Of a stretch of DNA of 64,000 bases, positions 45,875 to 55,496 are shown one piece after another. The first letter of the stretch is position 1. Every line of letters starts with the position of its first letter. Below the pieces are notes generated by a model. That model saw nothing but the letters and a program-made list of their open reading frames with translations. It was not told the origin of the DNA and ran no database searches. The translations under genes and the position numbers were made by a program. This DNA comes from Agarilytica sp033852175 (GTDB lineage Bacteria; Pseudomonadota; Gammaproteobacteria; Pseudomonadales; Cellvibrionaceae): assembly GCA_033852175.1 (NCBI GenBank), contig JAWSUY010000001.1:310001-374000 (forward strand). The letters run 5' to 3'.

Positions 45875-46294
45875 TTATTTAAGCTTGCGAATAGCTTTCA
45901 ATGTACGAATCTGTGCGACAGCTTCTGCAAGCTGTACAGCTGCTTTCGCATAATCCATTCCATCTGGCTGATCTTTAAGTGCTTTCTCAGCCTCACGAAC
46001 CGCTTCTTGTGCTGCTTCTTCGTCCATATCACCTTCACGCAATGCTGTATCTGCCAGCACGGTAACTGCATATGGTTGAACTTCTAAGTAGCCACCAGAA
46101 ACGTAGAAAACTTCTTCTTCGCCGTTTTGCTTTTTAACTCTTACTGGACCAGGTTTAAGACCAGAAAGGAAAGGTGCATGTCCGTATTCAATACCAACTT
46201 CACCTTCCGTCGCATTTGCCACAACCAATTCCGCCAAACCGGAGAAAATTGCTCGCTCGGCACTTACGATGTCGCAATGTACTGTCATAGCCAT
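45875..46294 (-). CDS. atpC: F1Fo ATP synthase epsilon subunit
   Basis: 139 residues. N-terminal beta-sandwich (V-H-C-D-I-V-S-A-E-R-A-I-F-S-G, G-I-E-Y-G-H-A-P-F-L) and C-terminal helical arm (A-Q-E-A-V-R-E-A-E-K-A-L). It is the regulatory central-stalk subunit, last gene of the nine-gene operon. Confidence 0.96.
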   Translation of the reverse strand: MAMTVHCDIVSAERAIFSGLAELVVANATEGEVGIEYGHAPFLSGLKPGPVRVKKQNGEEEVFYVSGGYLEVQPYAVTVLADTALREGDMDEEAAQEAVREAEKALKDQPDGMDYAKAAVQLAEAVAQIRTLKAIRKLK

Positions 46295-46330
46295 GATTAC
46301 GTAGCCTCTCTCTATAACGCTATAAGCGAA

Positions 46331-47743
46331 TTAAGCTGCTTTCTCAGCAAGTTTCTTCGCTTTTTCGATGGCTTCGTCAATACCGCCAACCATGTAGAAC
46401 GCTTGCTCTGGAAGATCATCATAAGCACCTGAAAGAAGATCTTTAAAACTAGAGATAGTCTCTTTAAGGCTTACTAACTTACCTGGCGCACCGGTGAAGA
46501 TCTCTGCCACGTGGAACGGTTGTGACAAGAAACTTTCAATTTTACGTGCGCGCGTTACAGACAACTTATCTTCTTCAGATAGCTCATCCATACCCAGAAT
46601 TGCGATGATATCTTTCAATTCTTTATAACGCTGCAATACTGCTTGAACACCACGTGCTACGTCATAATGCTCTTGACCAATGATAAGAGGGTCAAGCTGA
46701 CGAGAAGTCGAATCCAAAGGATCGATCGCAGGGTAAATACCTTTCGCTGCAATCTCACGACTCAATACAACAGTTGAATCCAAGTGAGCAAAGGTTGTTG
46801 CAGGCGATGGATCTGTCAAATCATCCGCAGGTACGTATACCGCTTGGATAGAAGTGATTGAACCAGATTTAGTAGAAGTAATACGCTCTTGAAGCAAGCC
46901 CATTTCTTCTGCAAGTGTTGGCTGGTAGCCAACCGCAGAAGGCATACGACCCAACAATGCAGATACTTCAGTTCCCGCAAGGGTGTAACGATAGATATTA
47001 TCAACGAACAATAGAACGTCTTTACCTTCGTCACGGAATTTTTCAGCCATGGTCAAACCAGTCAACGCAACGCGCAAACGGTTACCGGGGGGCTCATTCA
47101 TCTGACCGTAAACCATGGCCACTTTAGATTCGGAAAATGTATCGACGTTAACAACACCGGCTTCCTGCATCTCGTGGTAGAAATCGTTACCTTCACGAGT
47201 ACGCTCACCAACACCAGCGAATACAGACAAACCACTGTGCGCTTTTGCAATGTTGTTAATTAATTCCATCATGTTTACGGTTTTACCAACACCGGCACCA
47301 CCGAATAAACCAACTTTACCACCCTTAGCAAATGGGCTAACCAAGTCGATAACCTTAATTCCTGTTTCAAGGATATCGGAACTTGCTGCCAACTCGTCAT
47401 AAGCTGGTGGTTTACGGTGAATAGAGGCACGCTCTTTTTCGCCGATAGGTCCACACTCATCAATTGGGTTACCAAGAACGTCCATGATGCGGCCTAAAGT
47501 TTCAGTACCTACTGGTACAGAAATCGGTGCATTGGAATTTGTTACTTCCAAGCCACGGCTAACGCCTTCAGAACCACCCATAGCGATCGCGCGCACAACG
47601 CCATCACCCAATTGTTGCTGCACTTCCAAGGTCAGTTCTTTACCGACCACTGTCAATGCGTCGTATACCTTGGGGACAGAATCGCGTGGAAATTCCACAT
47701 CGATAACTGCGCCGATAATTTGTACGATACGTCCGCTACTCAT
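46331..47743 (-). CDS. atpD: F1Fo ATP synthase beta subunit
   Basis: 470 residues from ATG 47743 (M-S-S-G-R-I-V-Q), which has GAGGAAG upstream; an in-frame upstream ATG would add eight residues. Catalytic subunit with P-loop G-G-A-G-V-G-K-T, catalytic glutamate in G-E-R-T-R-E-G-N-D and A-L-L-G-R-M-P-S-A-V-G-Y-Q-P-T-L. Confidence 0.98.
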   Translation of the reverse strand: MSSGRIVQIIGAVIDVEFPRDSVPKVYDALTVVGKELTLEVQQQLGDGVVRAIAMGGSEGVSRGLEVTNSNAPISVPVGTETLGRIMDVLGNPIDECGPIGEKERASIHRKPPAYDELAASSDILETGIKVIDLVSPFAKGGKVGLFGGAGVGKTVNMMELINNIAKAHSGLSVFAGVGERTREGNDFYHEMQEAGVVNVDTFSESKVAMVYGQMNEPPGNRLRVALTGLTMAEKFRDEGKDVLLFVDNIYRYTLAGTEVSALLGRMPSAVGYQPTLAEEMGLLQERITSTKSGSITSIQAVYVPADDLTDPSPATTFAHLDSTVVLSREIAAKGIYPAIDPLDSTSRQLDPLIIGQEHYDVARGVQAVLQRYKELKDIIAILGMDELSEEDKLSVTRARKIESFLSQPFHVAEIFTGAPGKLVSLKETISSFKDLLSGAYDDLPEQAFYMVGGIDEAIEKAKKLAEKAA

Positions 47744-47802
47744 GCTCGCTTCCTCGTAATCTCTCAATATTTAAAATTCAAAAACTTTTCGCTACGCGTC
47801 GG

Positions 47803-48666
47803 TTAAACCGCCGCGGCGCCACTTACGATCTCTGACAGTTCTTGTGTAATGGCCGATTGTCGCGCCTTGTTATACACCAACTGAAGATCATCTATCAGGT
47901 CACCGGCATTATCTGTCGCGCTCTTCATCGCAACCATTCGAGCGGCTTGCTCACAAGCGCCGTTCTCAACTACTGCCTGATAAACCTGCGATTCGATATA
48001 ACGCATCATCAAACCATCTAACAAGGAATTCGCATCGGGCTCATAAAGATAATCCCAAGAATGCTTTTGTAACTTCTCGTCAGTATCCGCTTCCAAAGGC
48101 AATAACTGCTGCACCCTTGGACTCTGCGTCATGGTATTAACGAATTCGTTGCCTACGAGGTAAAGCTGGTCAATTTTGCCTTCGACAAAACCATCCAACA
48201 TTACTTTTACGCTACCGATAAGGTCGGTTAACACTGGCTTCTCACCAATATCACGCACACTCGCAACGATGTTGCCGCCTAAGTTGCCAAAGAATGATGC
48301 GCCTTTCGCGCCAATCATACAGAGGTCAACGTCGATGCCTTTATCGGCATAACCTTTACTGTGAACAAGCGCTTCTTTAAAAGAATTGATGTTCAAACCG
48401 CCGCAAAGGCCTCGGTCAGTGGACACAACGATGTAACCCACTCGCTTAACTTCACGCTCAGCTAAATACACGTGTTTGTACTCAGGATTACCTGCCGCGA
48501 TGTGCCCAACTACGGCACGTATACGCTGAGCATAAGGTTTTCCAGTTTCCATACGCGTCTGAGCTTTACGCATTTTACTCGCCGCTACCATTTCCATAGC
48601 GCTAGTAATTTTTTGCGTATTTTTAATGCTACCAATTTTGGTACGTATTTCTTTTCCGCTAGCCAT
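47803..48666 (-). CDS. atpG: F1Fo ATP synthase gamma subunit
   Basis: 287 residues from ATG 48666 (M-A-S-G-K-E-I-R-T-K-I); an extra 20-residue extension is not typical. Central rotor shaft: N- and C-terminal coiled-coil helices with T-S-A-M-E-M-V-A-A-S-K-M and A-R-Q-S-A-I-T-Q-E-L-S-E-I-V-S-G-A, and D-R-G-L-C-G-G-L-N in the middle. Confidence 0.97.
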   Translation of the reverse strand: MASGKEIRTKIGSIKNTQKITSAMEMVAASKMRKAQTRMETGKPYAQRIRAVVGHIAAGNPEYKHVYLAEREVKRVGYIVVSTDRGLCGGLNINSFKEALVHSKGYADKGIDVDLCMIGAKGASFFGNLGGNIVASVRDIGEKPVLTDLIGSVKVMLDGFVEGKIDQLYLVGNEFVNTMTQSPRVQQLLPLEADTDEKLQKHSWDYLYEPDANSLLDGLMMRYIESQVYQAVVENGACEQAARMVAMKSATDNAGDLIDDLQLVYNKARQSAITQELSEIVSGAAAV

Positions 48667-48839
48667 AACTCTTATCTGCTTGAAACACCCCGTTATAAGA
48701 AGTATTTCTCTGGTTGAGTTAGCCACATGTCTGTGGCGTATGCCGGAAATGCAAAAGCAATTTCCGGCGCTCTAACAGTTATTTCGATTTTACTAAATCG
48801 ACTTCAACTCTTCATGTTATCTAAATCAGAACTGAGTGC

Positions 48840-50384
48840 TTACCAAGTCTGAGTAGATTTAAACTCTTCAAGTGCGGCTTTAAGTTGGCCTGCAATCTCA
48901 TCGTTGTACTTACCAGTAGAGTTGATCTCATTCATAAGCTCAGATTTAACGCTGTTCATGAATGAAAGCAAGGCAGCTTCGAAATCACCAATTTTGGCAA
49001 CGTCAACATCACCCAAGAAACCTTTATCCACGGCGTAAACAACGGTCGCCATTTCAGCAACGCTTTGCGGTGAATATTGCTTCTGCTTCATCAACTCAGT
49101 AACACGTACACCACGATCTAGCTCAGCTTTAGTCGCATCATCCAAATCAGAGGCGAACTGTGAGAACGCAGCCAATTCACGATAACGAGCCAATGCAGTA
49201 CGAATACCACCAGACAGCTTTTTGATAATCTTAGTCTGAGCAGAACCACCAACACGAGATACCGAAATACCTGCGTTCATCGCAGGACGGATGCCGGCAT
49301 TGAACAAGTCAGTTTCAAGGAAGATCTGACCATCGGTAATCGAAATAACGTTAGTCGGTACGAAAGCCGATACGTCACCCGCTTGAGTTTCGATGATAGG
49401 CAACGCGGTCAAAGAACCTGTTTTACCTTTTACTTCACCGTTAGTGATTTTTTCAACGTGAACTGCGTTTACACGAGCAGCACGTTCTAACAGACGAGAA
49501 TGCAAGTAGAAAACATCGCCAGGATACGCTTCACGTCCAGGCGGACGACGAAGTAACAATGAAATTTGACGGTAAGCCCAAGCCTGCTTGGTTAAATCAT
49601 CATAGATGATCAATGCATCTTCACCGCGATCACGGAAATATTCGCCCATGGTACAACCGGCAAATGGAGCCAAGTACTGCATAGACGCAGGATCAGCAGC
49701 AGTAGCAGCAACAACAATGGTGTGATCCATTGCGCCATGCTCTTCTAGCTTACGAACAACTGCCGCAACAGAAGATGCTTTCTGACCAATCGCAACATAG
49801 ACACACTTAATGCCTGTGCCTTTTTGGTTGATGATGGCATCAATCGCAATAGCTGTTTTACCAGTCTGGCGATCGCCAATAATCAATTCACGTTGACCAC
49901 GACCAATTGGAACCATGGTATCAACAGCTTTCAAACCAATTTGAACCGGCTGATCAACTGACTGACGAGCAATAACGCCCGGGGCAATTTTTTCAAGTGC
50001 GTCAGTTAGCTTAGTGCCAACTGGGCCTTTGCCGTCGATTGGACTACCCAAAGTATCGACAACACGACCAAGTAGTTCGGGGCCCACTGGGACTTCCAAA
50101 ATACGACCTGTACATTTACACGTCTGGCCTTCAGCAATACTGTGATAATCACCAAGGATTACCGCACCTACAGAATCACGCTCCAAGTTAAGAGCCATGC
50201 CGTAGATGCTGCCTTCAAATTCAATCATCTCACCGTACATTACGTCGGCAAGACCGTGGATACGAATAATACCGTCTGTTACGGAAACGACGGTACCTTC
50301 GTTTTGTGCTTCAGTCGTAATCGACAAGCTGTCGATACGCTGCTTAATTACTTCACTTATTTCAGAAGGATTCAGTTGTTGCAT
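48840..50384 (-). CDS. atpA: F1Fo ATP synthase alpha subunit
   Basis: 514 residues. Regulatory nucleotide-binding subunit with P-loop G-D-R-Q-T-G-K-T and the L-L-R-R-P-P-G-R-E-A-Y-P-G-D block. Starts M-Q-Q-L-N-P-S-E-I, the membrane-facing end that contacts delta. Confidence 0.98.
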   Translation of the reverse strand: MQQLNPSEISEVIKQRIDSLSITTEAQNEGTVVSVTDGIIRIHGLADVMYGEMIEFEGSIYGMALNLERDSVGAVILGDYHSIAEGQTCKCTGRILEVPVGPELLGRVVDTLGSPIDGKGPVGTKLTDALEKIAPGVIARQSVDQPVQIGLKAVDTMVPIGRGQRELIIGDRQTGKTAIAIDAIINQKGTGIKCVYVAIGQKASSVAAVVRKLEEHGAMDHTIVVAATAADPASMQYLAPFAGCTMGEYFRDRGEDALIIYDDLTKQAWAYRQISLLLRRPPGREAYPGDVFYLHSRLLERAARVNAVHVEKITNGEVKGKTGSLTALPIIETQAGDVSAFVPTNVISITDGQIFLETDLFNAGIRPAMNAGISVSRVGGSAQTKIIKKLSGGIRTALARYRELAAFSQFASDLDDATKAELDRGVRVTELMKQKQYSPQSVAEMATVVYAVDKGFLGDVDVAKIGDFEAALLSFMNSVKSELMNEINSTGKYNDEIAGQLKAALEEFKSTQTW

Positions 50385-50516
50385 ACTGTAATTCCTTAAC
50401 CTTTAAATTCGAGTTCTGTTCAAATGCGTGCCTGAATGCACAGAGCACAATAAAACCGCATTATTTTCTCGGTCAGACCACTGCACCTGAACAAGCCCCA
50501 TACAAGATGGTGCTGG

Positions 50517-51053
50517 TTAGGCCGTCATTGCTTCGGAGAGCTTCGCTAAACGCCCTCTGGCCGAACCATCAATGACTGTGTCGCCAGCGCGGATCAATGC
50601 CCCACCAATCAGTGATTTATCAACCACTGTAGTGAGCTCAACATCACGCTCTAGCTTTGCTTTTAATGCTGTTCCCAGCTTCTGCTCCAGCTCAGTCGAC
50701 ATTTCGAAAGCCGTTTGGATTTCGACATCAACTGTTTTTTCTTGGTTGGCCTTGTAAAGCTCAAACAATTCAAAAATTTCTGGAAGCAAACCTAAACGAT
50801 TATTTTGAGCCAACACACCAACGAAATTACTAAGCTTTTCGTTGAGCGCATCACCACAAACATCGGTAAAAGATTTGCCTTTTTCGACAGAAGTCAGGCT
50901 TGGCGAAGACAGCATTACCACAATAGAAGCATCCATCGAAACGGAAGCTGCTTGTGACAATCCACTTTGCCAACCCTGTAAATCTTTCTCGCCGCGAGCA
51001 AACTCAAAAGCAGCTTTGGCATAGGGTCGAGCTAGCGTAGTTAATTCTGCCAT
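50517..51053 (-). CDS. atpH: F1Fo ATP synthase delta subunit
   Basis: 178 residues. Starts L-A-R-P-Y-A-K-A-A-F-E-F-A; ends with I-G-G-A-L-I-R-A-G-D-T-V-I-D-G-S-A-R-G-R-L, the delta/OSCP signature. Connects F1 to the peripheral b stalk; 11 bp from atpF. Confidence 0.97.
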   Translation of the reverse strand: MAELTTLARPYAKAAFEFARGEKDLQGWQSGLSQAASVSMDASIVVMLSSPSLTSVEKGKSFTDVCGDALNEKLSNFVGVLAQNNRLGLLPEIFELFELYKANQEKTVDVEIQTAFEMSTELEQKLGTALKAKLERDVELTTVVDKSLIGGALIRAGDTVIDGSARGRLAKLSEAMTA

Positions 51054-51064
51054 GTGACTCTCGC

Positions 51065-51535
51065 CTATAGTTCCGCTGCAAGTGTTTCGAGCATAGCGTT
51101 GTGCGCAGCCGCATCGATTGAGGAGCCAAGAATTTTCTCTGCGCCAGTTAACGCAAGTGCAGCCAGTTTTCCACGCAATTCTTCACGTGCCTGACCTACT
51201 TGACGCTCAACCTCTGCTTCAGCTTGAGCCTTAATTCGGTCAGCTTCTACAGTTGCAGTTTCTTTAGCTTCTTCAACGATTTGATTTGCACGCTGATTAG
51301 CTTGCTCAACAATTGTCGCTGCTTGATTTTTCGCTTCTTTCATTTGACCAACAGCTTGCTTTTTAGCGAGCTCAAGATCTTTATCTGCTTTGTCTGCATT
51401 TTCTAGACCTTCAGCAATCCGGCTTTCGCGTTCTTGCATAGCACCTAGAAGTGCTGGCCAAACAAACTTCATACAGAAGAATACAAAGAGCAAAAAGCTC
51501 AATGATTGTCCGATAAGCGTTAAATTAATATTCAC
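51065..51535 (-). CDS. atpF: F1Fo ATP synthase b subunit
   Basis: 156 residues. One N-terminal membrane helix (L-S-F-L-L-F-V-F-F-C-M-K-F-V-W-P) then a long charged coiled-coil, the peripheral stator. Single b gene, no b' duplicate, so the stalk is a homodimer. Confidence 0.97.
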   Translation of the reverse strand: MNINLTLIGQSLSFLLFVFFCMKFVWPALLGAMQERESRIAEGLENADKADKDLELAKKQAVGQMKEAKNQAATIVEQANQRANQIVEEAKETATVEADRIKAQAEAEVERQVGQAREELRGKLAALALTGAEKILGSSIDAAAHNAMLETLAAEL

Positions 51536-51582
51536 ACCAATTCCTCACGAAGATTCTATTTCAGATGAGTTAACGTTGGTGC

Positions 51583-51822
51583 TTAAAGATTTGGAGCAAC
51601 AGCGAAGATCAAGTACATGCCGATACCAACACCGATCATTGGAACCGCATCCAATAGGCCTGCCATAAGGAACATTTTACCTTGTAGTGCAGGTGCTTGC
51701 TCTGGCTGACGTGCTGAAGCTTCTAGTAATTTGCCACCAAGAGCACCAAAACCTAAAGCTGTTCCAAGTGCTGCGATACCGATAAGAAGCGCTGCTGCCA
51801 AAAATACAATTGCTTGTGCCAT
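51583..51822 (-). CDS. atpE: F1Fo ATP synthase c subunit
   Basis: 79 residues, two membrane helices joined by A-R-Q-P-E. The ion-carrying acidic residue is Asp58 (G-L-L-D-A-V-P); the usual Na+ ligand residues are not evident, suggesting a proton-driven ring. Confidence 0.97.
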   Translation of the reverse strand: MAQAIVFLAAALLIGIAALGTALGFGALGGKLLEASARQPEQAPALQGKMFLMAGLLDAVPMIGVGIGMYLIFAVAPNL

Positions 51823-51872
51823 TATTCTCTCCTGTTGAGATGTCGTAATTAAAAGTTTAAAAAATGAAAAAG

Positions 51873-52805
51873 TTAGTGTTGATCATCATGGGAATCAAAA
51901 GCCATTCCCATGTAAACAACGGTCAATACCATAAAAATAAATGCTTGTAATGGGATCACGAGAATATGGAAAACTGCCCACATCCACTGCATTACGCCAC
52001 CCATAGTGCCGAATACCATGCCCGCTCCGTACATAATAGCGATCAAGATGAAGATCACTTCCGCCGCGTACAGGTTGCCGAACAATCTCAAGCCGAGAGA
52101 TACAGGCTTAGAAAGCAGAGTAATGCCTTCAATCGCGGTATTGATCGGGATTAGAATTAGGTTGAAGTACCATTTTTCTTTAGGCGCAAGAAAAGGGTGA
52201 CACGTTAGTTCTTTAATAAATCCCAACACACCTTTTTCTCGACAACTGAAGAATACAATCAAACCGAACACAGTGAATGACATGCCCAGAGTTGCGTTGG
52301 GATCAGTCGTTGGGACGACTTTAAAGTAGAAGTGGGGGTCGCCGGTGATAAGGACAGCCAATTGCGGCAACCAATCGACAGGAACAATATCCATTAAGTT
52401 CATCAACAACACCCAGCAAAAAATAGTCAACGCTAGTGGAGCCACAAAACGGCTCTTGTGATGAAACATCTCGGTAACAAGATTATTAATAAATTCAACC
52501 AACAATTCGATAAAACTTTGCAGACCACGAGGAACGCCAGTAGAAGCATTTTTCCCTGCGCGATAAAAAATAAAACTGAAAATTAAGCCTAAAACAAGAC
52601 CCCAACCCAGTGTATCGACATGAAAAGCCGCAAAACCCATTTGCTTGGCCTCTTCAGCACAATGCGCTAAGCCCCACTTTGCTTGTTCAACCAAAGAACC
52701 ATCACACTGTGCGACTCCTACAGGCATTTTGCCAAAGGTCATGTTTTGGAGGTGGTGCTGAATATAACCAATAGTGGTTAGCGCTTCGCCGCTTTCACTT
52801 GACAT
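51873..52805 (-). CDS. atpB: F1Fo ATP synthase a subunit with N-terminal insertion
   Basis: 310 residues from ATG 52805; a longer frame is open upstream but overlaps atpI. The proton channel subunit with the essential arginine in G-L-R-L-F-G-N-L-Y-A. E. coli AtpB is 271 residues; here about 30 extra lie between I-Q-H-H-L-Q-N-M and the first membrane helix, with Cys34 and Cys49. That segment is in the periplasm in E. coli, so a disulfide is possible. Confidence 0.95.
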   Translation of the reverse strand: MSSESGEALTTIGYIQHHLQNMTFGKMPVGVAQCDGSLVEQAKWGLAHCAEEAKQMGFAAFHVDTLGWGLVLGLIFSFIFYRAGKNASTGVPRGLQSFIELLVEFINNLVTEMFHHKSRFVAPLALTIFCWVLLMNLMDIVPVDWLPQLAVLITGDPHFYFKVVPTTDPNATLGMSFTVFGLIVFFSCREKGVLGFIKELTCHPFLAPKEKWYFNLILIPINTAIEGITLLSKPVSLGLRLFGNLYAAEVIFILIAIMYGAGMVFGTMGGVMQWMWAVFHILVIPLQAFIFMVLTVVYMGMAFDSHDDQH

Positions 52806-52827
52806 AGAATCAGTTAAACCTAATTTA

Positions 52828-53214
52828 TTAATCTGCGTTTGATTTGTCGCGCGCGCTAACAATGCGGGCCGCAACAAACCACTGAAATACAATCATGCTA
52901 AAAAAACCGACAAATAAACTCGCGTGATTAAGTGGATCGACAAAACGAAACACCAATATAAAACCACAACTCGCTAATGCGACTTTTCCAGACTCACCCC
53001 AACTAAAGGATTGCGCAATCAACGGTGCATTCTGAGCACCGGAATATCGGAAGGCGTAATGGACAAAATAGAGGTTTGGAATAATATAAACCAAAGCCCC
53101 CAAACTATATGAATATGCGGTAACAGCGTCTACGGCCAGTAAAACAAGCGACACCAGCATCATGATGAAGAGCTGACTTAGCGCATTTAACCAAACCGGG
53201 GATTTCACAATCAA
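52828..53214 (-). CDS. atpI: ATP synthase I protein
   Basis: 128 residues with four hydrophobic helices; S-Y-S-L-G-A-L-V-Y-I-I-P-N-L-Y-F is typical of AtpI. It assists c-ring assembly in some bacteria. First gene of the operon; the usual upstream gid/par genes are absent here. Confidence 0.88.
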   Translation of the reverse strand: MIVKSPVWLNALSQLFIMMLVSLVLLAVDAVTAYSYSLGALVYIIPNLYFVHYAFRYSGAQNAPLIAQSFSWGESGKVALASCGFILVFRFVDPLNHASLFVGFFSMIVFQWFVAARIVSARDKSNAD

Positions 53215-53850
53215 CTAACTCTATACTTGCGTGTTTTCGAACGCGTGGACTTAACGATAATGCCTGCGAAACACAAAATGAAACTTACCTCGACACTGCA
53301 TTGCCATTGTCGATTCAAGCAACATCCCTAAGAGCTACTGAAATTAGACGACTCCGCAGTCATATCAACATTGCACGTTAACGCACAAAACGACACTGAC
53401 TTTCTTTGCCCCAATTACACCCACTTCCTGCGATTCCTAACCGCCAATTTGGGCGAGCGGGATTATAGGGATTTTAATGATTAGGATCAAGTAGAAAGCA
53501 AGTTTTGTTGGGCCTAAAGAAGAGTTATAGGTGTTTTCGCGCCACGAACACTGATGGCCAAACACATAAAATGAACTCCCCAACGAATCTATCTAAGCTT
53601 AACCTCCGTAGATAAACAGCCGACTAGCCATCCGCATCTATTACCTCCCCTAGATTACACCCCCAATAAACGCTCCCGAATAGCGGCACAAGTAAGTTCA
53701 ACCTACTTAAAGTGAACAACTAACTCACAAGCGCCACAGAATTGCGTACACTTAGCCTTCTTATTCATTGTTACCCCACACATTCGCAGCCATAAAAATA
53801 AAATCGAGCCCCTAAGGCTTAGCCAAAGAAAGATAGAACAAGGAATTTAC
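53215..53850. other. Divergent promoter region between atpI and the second HEXXH lipoprotein
   Basis: 636 bp with no ORF I would call, no repeats or hairpins that stand out. It must hold the atp operon promoter (minus strand) and the promoter of the lipoprotein gene (plus strand). No DnaA-box cluster suggestive of an origin was seen. Confidence 0.45.
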
Positions 53851-55494
53851 ATGTATCTGAAGATTTCCGGATTAGCAGCACTCGCACTAAGTCTTGCCTG
53901 CTGCGGTGGCGGAGGCGGGAACAGCCCCCCCCCAGTCATTACAACGACTAACTGCGGCACAACATCGACAGAAACCACCTCCATCACCGGCAACATCACC
54001 TACGATTTTGTCCCGCACCACACTAGCGGCGCACTCGATTACGGAAACATAAGCGCGGAACCCGTTCGCGGTGCCGGAGTCGAGCTGCAGTACGCAAACG
54101 GCAACGTTTTTTCCAGCGCGACAACCGATGCCTTCGGCAGATATACGCTACAGGCACCAATTAACGAAGAGCTCCGCATTATCGTAAAAGCAGAACTGCG
54201 CGAAACAGGAACGCCATCCTGGCAAGTTCGCATAACAGACAACACCCAGAACAACGCCCCCTACCTAATGCAAGGTAGCGTTAGCTGCACCGATGAAGCC
54301 CCCCAATCACGTAGTCTGCACGCCAGCTCAGGATGGACAGGAAGTGAGTACGGCAATACTCGTGTTGCCGCTCCTTTTGCCATACTCGATTCCGTTTACC
54401 AATCTCTGCAACTCCTCTTAGAGGCTGATCCAAGCCTATCACTACCGGAATTAGAACTGCGCTGGAGCACTGAAAACAAGGCTATTAACGGAAACCCAGC
54501 ATCCGGCAATATCGATACATCAAGCTATGACGGAATTTACATCTATATCTTAGGCGACGAAGATAACGATACCGATGAATACGATCGCTCTGTGGTTCAG
54601 CATGAATTCGCTCACTTTATCGAGCATAGGCTATCGCGCTCAGACAGTATCGGTGGCGGTCACGGTCCCCAAACACGCACCGATATGCGTGTTGCATTTA
54701 GCGAAGGGCTGGCAAACGCCTTTACAGCAATAGCCTCAGCTTCAGGCATTTATGAAGATTCATACAGCTCTGCTCAAAGTGACGGATTCAATTACTCCCT
54801 GGAGAACTTTAATGCCAATAACTTCGGCTGGTTTAGCGAAAACTCCGTCAACCTGATTCTTTATGACCTAGTTGACAGTGATGACGACGACGCCGACACC
54901 ATCAGCCTTGGATTTGCACCTATTTACGAAACATTGCGCTCGCCCAGTTACCGAGATGGAGAAGCCCTAACAAGTATTTACAGCTTCACTAACGCATTGA
55001 GATCTATACTCAGTGTAAGTGAAGAAATTGGACTAGACGACCTTATGGCATCCCAACAAATTTTTGGCCGCGGCGCTTTTGGCAGCGATGAAACAAATGA
55101 CGGAGGCGTATCCGACAGCCTGCCCATATACCAATCCCTTGCGGTCGGCAGTTCGGTAACCCTCTGCACCGCTAACGGCAATAACGATTCAATAAACTTC
55201 AGAAATGACAACTACAACGGTTTTGATGTCCGCCGATTTGCGTCCGTCGAAATCAACAACTCGGGCGACTACACAATTGAAGCCGAAAGAGCTTTCGGCA
55301 CCTTACTCAGCGACCCCGACCTAACGGTTTATCAGGACGGAAACGAAATTGCCTTTTTCGGCTCCAGCGCTGCCGATTCAGAAAGTGGCAATGCGTCGCT
55401 CAACACCGGCCTTCACATTATCGAGCTACACGACTTCAACGCCACCACGGCACGAACATGCTTTAATCTCAGCATCAATACTGGAAACAATTAA
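53851..55494 (+). CDS. HEXXH metallopeptidase-like lipoprotein (paralogue of the 35-kb gene)
   Basis: 547 residues with AAGGA ribosome binding site. Lipobox L-A-C-C-G-G-G-G-G, then T-Y-D-F-V-P-H, G-N-I-S-A-E-P-V-R-G-A and F-G-R-Y-T-L-Q-A (a small beta domain resembling carboxypeptidase-regulatory modules). The putative zinc site is Q-H-E-F-A-H (His251, Glu252, His255) with Glu285 in E-G-L-A-N-A-F. The C-terminal D-P-D-L-T-V-Y ... H-I-I-E-L-H-D-F looks like a PPC domain. It lacks the long Thr/Pro linker of its paralogue. A secreted small protein follows 2 bp after the stop, so they are one operon. Confidence 0.83.
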   Translation: MYLKISGLAALALSLACCGGGGGNSPPPVITTTNCGTTSTETTSITGNITYDFVPHHTSGALDYGNISAEPVRGAGVELQYANGNVFSSATTDAFGRYTLQAPINEELRIIVKAELRETGTPSWQVRITDNTQNNAPYLMQGSVSCTDEAPQSRSLHASSGWTGSEYGNTRVAAPFAILDSVYQSLQLLLEADPSLSLPELELRWSTENKAINGNPASGNIDTSSYDGIYIYILGDEDNDTDEYDRSVVQHEFAHFIEHRLSRSDSIGGGHGPQTRTDMRVAFSEGLANAFTAIASASGIYEDSYSSAQSDGFNYSLENFNANNFGWFSENSVNLILYDLVDSDDDDADTISLGFAPIYETLRSPSYRDGEALTSIYSFTNALRSILSVSEEIGLDDLMASQQIFGRGAFGSDETNDGGVSDSLPIYQSLAVGSSVTLCTANGNNDSINFRNDNYNGFDVRRFASVEINNSGDYTIEAERAFGTLLSDPDLTVYQDGNEIAFFGSSAADSESGNASLNTGLHIIELHDFNATTARTCFNLSINTGNN

Positions 55495-55496
55495 TC

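Noticed and set aside
53215..53850. Chromosome origin near the atp operon
   Set aside because: The atp operon is near oriC in many gammaproteobacteria, but I see no DnaA-box cluster and no gid, par, dnaA or rnpA genes.
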